Shown piece after piece: positions 18,702 through 24,392 of a stretch of DNA of 24,392 bases. Under the pieces are notes generated by a model that was not told the origin of the DNA, made no database searches, and was given only the letters and a program-made list of their open reading frames with translations. The position numbers were made by a program, and so were the translations under genes. This DNA comes from Hypsibius dujardini (Eukaryota > Tardigrada > Eutardigrada > Parachela > Hypsibiidae). Where the stretch lies: positions 1 through 24,392 of the forward strand of contig LRSR01007685.1 of NCBI GenBank assembly GCA_001579985.1. The letters run 5' to 3'. How positions within the stretch are numbered: position 1 is the stretch's first letter; every line of letters begins with the position of its first letter.

Positions 18702-19517
18702 CCATAAGGTATTTACCCAGTCAAATTTGCTCTACTGCACCCCCTCCCTCCCGCGGACCCAATTCGGAGTTTAAAAGCACAAAAAATCAATATAAGTTAC
18801 CGATAAATAAACTTTCCAATACATTGAGCCATGGCTGGTGATATGGGGCGTGGCAAACGTATCAACTGTGCACAAGGTGTCAGAGGGTTAACCAATTTAA
18901 TAAGCTTATTTCTGGCATTTTATGCGCACGAATCAAGTCCCGCTCCAGCCACATTTGTGATAATTATTTAGCAATTTCTCTGCTGCGTTTTAAGGAACCA
19001 CCCCGGAGCCAACTGTTGTCTAAGCAATTACAACGAGTACCGCATTGATTTCGTCTATCGGTTAGTTCACTCTTTTAATTAAACGAGGCAAGTTAGGGAC
19101 GTAGTTAACCGTCGTTTATGAACACCTAAACAAGAAGTTTTATGAAAAAACGTGTTTCGAAATAACATTTTTGCAGATTTTAAATTGATTTATTGATTGT
19201 CCGCAACTACTATTTGCAGAACAAATTTTAAATGTTAAGACTAGCAAAAACATTCGACTTAATTACTTCTAGTCAAATATAAATTATTACGCGAGGATTT
19301 CTTCTTTTTTTTCCTAAAGTAAATGAAAATTGTGGTCCTGCTTTAATTGCATTTAAAGTATTTGAATAATTTCAGCTTTTATTTTCAGTTTTTCCGATTT
19401 TAGTAGATTTAGTTTGGTTCAGTCTTATGATTTTGCACATGCGTTCATACGACTAGTGAGATACCGGTATTATTACTTTTTTTTATTTTTCACACGCTTT
19501 TGTTGGTTTTGTTTCAG
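18702..19517 (+). other. Intron between D4 and the propeptide exon, gene 3
   Basis: It matches 300-740 and 6430-6890 in its parts, without the Tc1 insertion, and ends in TTTGTTTCAG. No exon is seen. Confidence 0.55.
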
Positions 19518-20180
19518 TTCCCTCAAACTACCTGATGAATAACCAGCTTTTTGAAGGCGACATCATAGGAATTGATCTTGCTGTGATCGCTGGAAGTTTA
19601 ACTAATGTTAGCAATTTTGACCAGTATCATGACCGTCTGCACTTTACAATACAATTGATACTGATTATTCAAGTTCCCTTTACAGAAGAAAAAGGCACAG
19701 AGTGGTTTGACGGATCAACGCTCGCGATGGGTCAACGGTGTAATTCCGTATTATATAGCCAAGGGATTCAGTATGTCACTATATTTGCCAAGGAATTCTC
19801 GTGCAATCAGAACGATCGAATACCGTTTGATTACGCTAAAAAACGTGTATTTACAGACCTCACGCAACAAGGAATTAATTGGGACGCCATGGATGATTTT
19901 AGCAGCCAGACGTGCATCAAGTTCCAGCCACTAAGTAACCACCCGACTCAATAATGTTCCAAGCGACACCTTCCCGAGACGAGTACGACAACCGTCCCGT
20001 GCAATATATTTCGTTTTAAACTTGCGTGATGCAGTACTTATAATATTTCCGTCTCTGAAACAGATGTGAGAGTTCTCATGTGGAAAGAAAAGGCGGAGTG
20101 CAGAACGTATACCTCTCCGTTGCTGATGGTAAATACTGAAATGCCCATACAAGATCCATCATCATTCAACATTTTTAAGT

Positions 20181-20262
20181 CAGATAAACAGATAGCCAGA
20201 CAGCTAGACAGCCAGACAACAGACAGACAGACAACAGACAGACAAACAGACAAACAGACTGG
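20181..20262 (+). repeat. Interrupted (ACAG)n repeat in intron 5, gene 3
   Basis: CAGACAG units with many interruptions make this the least regular of the four intron-5 repeats, consistent with the decay of this copy. Confidence 0.8.
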
Positions 20263-20597
20263 CAAACTGACCCAGTTGTTGTCTCAAAGGAATCGCAGGT
20301 TCCGTCAATCAACCTTTGTTTTTCTATTTTAAGATAGGGATTGCGTATCCAAAGGCATCATCCAACACGAACTGATGCATTTCGTTGGTACGTCAAAGCA
20401 GTTTTGTGCGAAAGAGCAGCTATTTCGGTCGAAAAACGACTGAAAAAAATCTTCAAACTACATCAGGTTTTTTCCACGAGCAGTCAAGATCTGACAGGAA
20501 AGACTTTGTGGACATTAACAAGAACAATTTGGATCCTGAAGGTACAGCCATTATCATTATCCATCCGCCGCGTTTCTGCTGTTACTGTCACAAAATA

Positions 20598-20750
20598 GCG
20601 TTTTGAATTTGCAAGATGCCTTATAGAGAAAAAGAGGAAGAACGGTAAAAAACTTATTTTGGGATGGGAATAACTTGGGTCGCTGAATTACTGAAAATAT
20701 TTGGACTTTGAAAGTTGGACATTGAAAAAGTATTATTTTATACCCTGCCC
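20598..20750. repeat. Dispersed repeat shared with 8949-9101
   Basis: It is nearly identical to the block downstream of gene 1, including TTTATACCCTGCCC at its end, but without the second hairpin arm. It replaces the rest of intron 7 and exon 8 of gene 3. Confidence 0.7.
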
Positions 20751-20777
20751 CATTGCATTCTAGACGTGATCACGCCG

Positions 20778-21405
20778 TGTTTACTAGTAACGATGTTGCG
20801 CACGCGCACCTTTTCGACCGTCGACGGGTGAGGTTGTTGTTCAAACGGAAGATTTTAAAATTGTGCGCTTGACCGAATTTCGCTTTCTCGTTTACCGAAT
20901 GCTCGTGATCGCAAGGGAACGCTAAGCCCCGCCTCCCTCGGTATGGCCCTGCACTCGATTGAACGTTCAATCTGATTCACTATTCTCTGATTGGCTCATT
21001 TCGTACAGCTAACTCGTGCTTGATTGATTGATCGATTGTACAGTCGTGCTTTTCCGTATATTTCTCCCTAAAGTGGTAATTTAGTGAAGGGCATTGAATA
21101 GGCCCGGGTTGGTCATAATTTACGGGTAGGGCAAAAAGTTGTCCCTTGAGATTGCGAGGCTACGGTAAATGAACGCACGAATATTCTCTCATTTCTGCGT
21201 ACGCGCGAATGAAGGATGTGTTGCCGTTATCACTCTCTTATCAACAAGTCATTTCGATTCGAATACTTAACATTTTGACTCGATTAGAGACGCGCTGAGG
21301 TTTTGCCCCTGCCGACGAACCACGGACATTCGTCCAGAGAAAGCAAGAAGCTCGCTCGTCGGCGGTCGAAGAAGTGCGTGTGCGCAATCAGGCTAGTAAC
21401 AGATC
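20778..21405. repeat. Possible element with imperfect 60-70-base inverted ends
   Basis: About 20778-20840 (TTACTAGTAACG, TTGCGCACGCGCAC, TTCGACCGTCGACG) is similar in reverse complement to about 21341-21405. The interior has no convincing open frame. It occurs once in the window, so its limits are uncertain. Confidence 0.4.
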
Positions 21406-21454
21406 GCACTGTTCGCAGCGTGATACACTACTGCTTATTGAGTTGTTATATGTT

Positions 21455-21653
21455 AGGGGTTATTCATATATTACGTAATCAAAAAATGATCTTTTTCGAC
21501 CACCCGCCTACCCAGATAATCAAAATCATACTGGAGGGTGGGGCTTATTTTACTGGTGAGTACTCAGGGGTTCAGACCATCACCACCAACACCACCACCA
21601 CCAGACCACCCACCTACCTCCTTTCATGACGTAATATGTGAATGGCCCCCTAG
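21455..21653. mobile_element. MITE-like element of about 200 bases
   Basis: The ends AGGGGTTATTCATATATTACGT and ACGTAATATGTGAATGGCCCCCT are inverted repeats with few mismatches. An ACC-rich stretch (21577-21620) lies inside. Terminal repeats of the GGGCCATTCA...ATTACGT type are familiar from short non-autonomous DNA transposons of invertebrates; I cannot assign a superfamily from sequence alone. Confidence 0.65.
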
Positions 21654-21730
21654 TGTTGAGTTGTAATATGTCAATGTCAACCATTGGAAAATAGAACGGA
21701 GTAAAATCAGGAAAAAATCAGGAAGAAATC

Positions 21731-22285
21731 AATCAAAAACGCTTGACAGCAAAAAGATGAATTTGCACAATCAATTGATCGATCAAAAAGAGCTGCTCGC
21801 GTTAGCTGGATCGGCTCAAACTCGGACCACCTTATTTTGCTTGGCTAAAGCTTAAAGAGTGGCTTTAACTTGGGCACATAGGCATTGAAAGCAAGTGTGC
21901 ACATAATCACAACATATTTTCACATTAAGCGGAATTAGACAAAGTTTCGCGTGCGTAACAGAACAATTAACACACGCGCACTTTGCCGAACTAAATTCGA
22001 CAGCGAAATCTAAAGCGCACATTTTTATTTCATGGAGTTGAATTTCGGCGCTCCAAGTGCTTTCTTATGGCTCGACAGGGCGGCTCGGTGGCACGACAAG
22101 TTCCTCACAGCGGGGAGTAGCCGAAGGGCACATCTGTCGATCGCACCCCTCGAATCGTTTCTGCGGCAAAAATTAGACAGACATTTTCTCAAGCAAAAAA
22201 GAAAATTTACTCCAGCGCGCATTCAGGTGAATTGCGCAGTCAGTGTGCGATTTGACCGAGGAAATAGGTTTTTGGAAGGGGAAGG
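21731..22285 (+). promoter_or_regulatory. 5' region of type A gene (gene 4)
   Basis: A close duplicate of 9151-9734, including the diverged Tc1-like end (21780-21895). TCAGTGTG near 22241 resembles an arthropod initiator. No TATA box is evident. Confidence 0.4.
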
Positions 22286-23621
22286 ATGATTTGGGCATAT
22301 GTCACGGCGATTGCCATGGGAGTGCTCATTACGACTAAGGAACTGGACACTGCAAACGGTAAGTTAAAACTGTTAAAAGTTCGACCACAAAATCAATCCA
22401 AAAACGGAATAGAACCAGCAATAAAAATGAACTAAATAGTCTTGCAGTCAATTTGAGAATCTCTAGCTTATTTACTTTAAGTCACAACACATTTTGATCT
22501 TGTCTTACCAGGGGTCGGAACGAGATGCCACATCCCGATTACCCTGAATTTTTTTCGAAACTAATGGAATTGATATGAACATTTTAGAGAATTATTTCAG
22601 TGGCCCTTGAGATCTGGTATCGGCAAGAACAAAAATGAAAGCTTCCAGATCTCCCTGACCAATTTACCATACTATTCAATGGCTGATCAATTGGTTTACT
22701 CTAGCAAAAAGTTTTGTACACCCTTACCTGCGCTCAACAAACGCATATTTTTTAACATAACGGATTGTGAGTTCTCGTTCTGATCTCTCGTTACTCGCAA
22801 CTACAATATTTAAACAATTTCAGCGTTCTTTTAATTTTCCCGACTGACACTTTTCGTAACTTCCTTTTTCTTATTTTTTTACGCAGTTCGTTGGCTTTTT
22901 TCAGTTCCGTCATACTACCTGATGAACGAACGGCTCTTTGAAGGCGACATCGTAGGAATCGATGGTGCTGTGATCGCTAGCAGCTTAACTAATGTTAGCA
23001 GTAATAAGAAGCATCATGGTTGTCTACACTTTACAATACAATTCATACTGATTATTCAAGTTTCTTTTCAGAGGAAAAAGGCACAGAATGGTTTGACGGA
23101 TCAACGCTCGCGATGGGTCAACGGTGTGATTCCGTATTATATATCCGAGGGATTCAGTATGTGATTATATTTGCCAAGGAAATGATGTACACTCAGAAAG
23201 ATCGAATATCGTTTTTAGGCTTAAAGACGTGTATTTACAGACCTCAAGCAACAAGGAATTATTTTGGACGCCATGGTGGATTTCAGCAGCCAGACGTGCA
23301 TCAAGTTCCAGCCACTCATTAACGACCCCAACTCGATACTGTTCCAGGCAACACCTTCCCGAGACGAGTATGACAACCGTCCCGCGCAATATATTTCGTT
23401 ATATACTGGCGTGATGCAATACTTATAATATGTGCGTCTCTTGAGCAGTTGTGGCAATTCTCAGGTGGGAAGGAAAGGCGGAGTGCAGACCGTATTCCTC
23501 TCCGTTGCTGATGGTAAATACTGAAAATGCCCATAAAAAATCCATCATCATTCAACATTTTCAATGCAGGCAGGGAGACAGACAAACAGAGAAACAAATA
23601 GACAGACAGACAGACAAACAG

Positions 23622-23655
<34 letters not shown>

Positions 23656-23658
23656 AGT

Positions 23659-23695
<37 letters not shown>

Positions 23696-24392
23696 TTAGT
23701 TGTTATCTCAAAAGAATGGCAGGTTCCGTCAATCAACCTTTGTTTTTCTATTTTAAGATAGGGATTGCGTATCCAAAGGCATCATTCAACACGAACTGAT
23801 GCATGTCGTCGGTATGTCAAAGCAGTTCTCTGCGAAAGAGCAGCTATTTCGGTCGAAAAACGACTGAAAACATTCTTCAAACTACATCAGGTTTTTTCCA
23901 CGAGCAGTCAAGATCTGACAGGAACGACTTTGTGGACATTAACAAGAACAATTTGGATTCTGAAGGTACAGCCACACATCAATATCCATTTGCCGCTTTA
24001 GCGCTGTTACTGTCACAAAATCTCAGACCTGGGCAAACTGATCGAGTCTTATTCTGTCCTCAGTCCTCCAGAAAAACTTTCTCGACTGGAGCGCCGTGGA
24101 AGTGACGGCGTTCGGCTTCCCCTACGACTTCGGCTCCATCATGCACTACCCGAAGGTCGCCTTCCCCAAGGACGGCTTCTCCTGGACGATTCGTCCGAAA
24201 AAGGAATGGGCGCAGTACGAGACGGTGATGGGCCAACGCAACGGTCTCAGTCAGATCGACATCGGCAAAATCAACGCCATGTACAAGTGCCCTGAAAGGG
24301 GCGGGGCTAAACCAAATCAGCCGCTCCCACCGCCGCCGTCACTGCCGACAAGAGCGCCGATCCAACCGACCAAGATGTCCAGCAGTAGCAGC
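22286..24392 (+). CDS. Gene 4: secreted astacin metalloprotease, type A signal (cut by window end)
   Basis: Proposed exons: 22286-22358 (signal, MIWAYVTAIAMGVLITT), 22905-22993 (propeptide, FEGDIVGIDG), 23072-23156 (WVNGVIPYYI), 23241-23367 (TCIKF), 23449-23513 (CGNSQVG), 23758-23811 (HELMHVVG), 23891-23965 (FFHEQSR) and 24064 onward (SIMHYPK, YKCP, then proline-rich linker to the window edge). Lengths and phases equal those of gene 2 and no lesion was found. All catalytic residues are present, so it is probably an active secreted protease. The fourth exon and preceding intron resemble gene 1 rather than gene 2, a sign of gene conversion. The first intron (22359-22904) holds nothing else and matches 9808-10356. 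The C-terminal end is outside the window. Confidence 0.8.
23567..23696 (+). repeat. (ACAG)n microsatellite in intron 5, gene 4
   Basis: The longest of the four intron-5 repeats, mainly CAGA units with occasional AAAC, GGAC and AGTC variants. Confidence 0.9.

Larger units (their letters stand above)
18356..20541 (+). pseudogene. Gene 3: decayed type B astacin gene
   Basis: Recognisable exons: 18356-18431 (signal B, MYSMEKIFYISICVIGSW), D4 (about 18480-18669), 19518-19606 (propeptide, FEGDIIGIDL), 19686-19770, 19857-19982, 20064-20128, 20334-20387 (HELMHFVG) and 20467-20541 (FFHEQSR). The fifth of these is one base short (126 instead of 127) owing to a deletion near 19940, giving TAA at 19952-19954. 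The next exon has CESSHVERK in place of CGNSQVGRK. The exon with SIMHY is absent: similarity ends about 55 bases after 20541 and an unrelated repeat begins. A functional protease is excluded, although an N-terminal fragment could still be made from the intact type B promoter. Confidence 0.7.

Noticed and set aside
19535-19954. A continuous 139-residue frame starting at MNNQLFEGD
   Set aside because: Reading through the short intron after 19606 shifts out of the astacin frame (the WVNGVIPYY segment is lost), so it is an unspliced-DNA artefact.

Overview
The window is animal nuclear DNA, probably from an ecdysozoan invertebrate (arthropod, tardigrade or nematode; the sequence alone does not say which). 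Genes are interrupted by short GT-AG introns with T-rich acceptors, there are remains of Tc1/mariner and hAT transposons, and no bacterial operon signals. All supported genes lie on the + strand and belong to one tandemly amplified family of secreted astacin (M12A) zinc metalloproteases.

Each full protease unit has a signal-peptide exon, a propeptide exon with the FEGD aspartate-switch motif, and six small exons carrying the astacin domain (zinc site HELMHVVGFFHEQSR, Met-turn SIMHY). A long Pro/Thr-rich linker, a 51-nt spacer exon and a cysteine-rich last exon follow. Two signal exons exist. Type A (9735, 22286) leads straight to the propeptide. Type B (3807, 18356) has a TATA box and is followed by exons for an 8-cysteine drosomycin-type (CSalpha-beta, defensin-like) domain. 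Nearly all module-level exons start and end in phase 1, so modules can be joined in many orders without breaking frame.

Layout: 1-743, intron of a unit that begins off the window; 746-1717, internally deleted Tc1 element; 2257-2510, chimeric propeptide/linker exon plus spacer exon; 3275-3576, hAT remnant; 3807-8626, gene 1 (type B signal, defensin-like exon, complete astacin, linker; last exons lost); 9735-12267, gene 2 (type A signal, complete astacin, linker, spacer). A deletion near 12672 then joins gene 2 to two defensin-like exons (13624, 14305), a second chimeric exon (15747), spacer (15950), hAT element (16701-17195) and the only cysteine-rich last exon (17426-17853). At 18356-20541 lies gene 3, a decayed copy; 20598-21653 holds unrelated repeats; 22286-24392 is gene 4, cut by the window edge.

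The main point is a shuffling locus in which defensin-like domains, astacin protease and a three-repeat cysteine domain are combined by deletion, duplication and gene conversion. If the proposed splicing is right, gene 1 encodes a protease with a defensin-like domain upstream of its propeptide, and gene 2 could encode an astacin followed by two such domains. No transcript evidence is available here, so gene ends and the use of the defensin-like exons remain inference.
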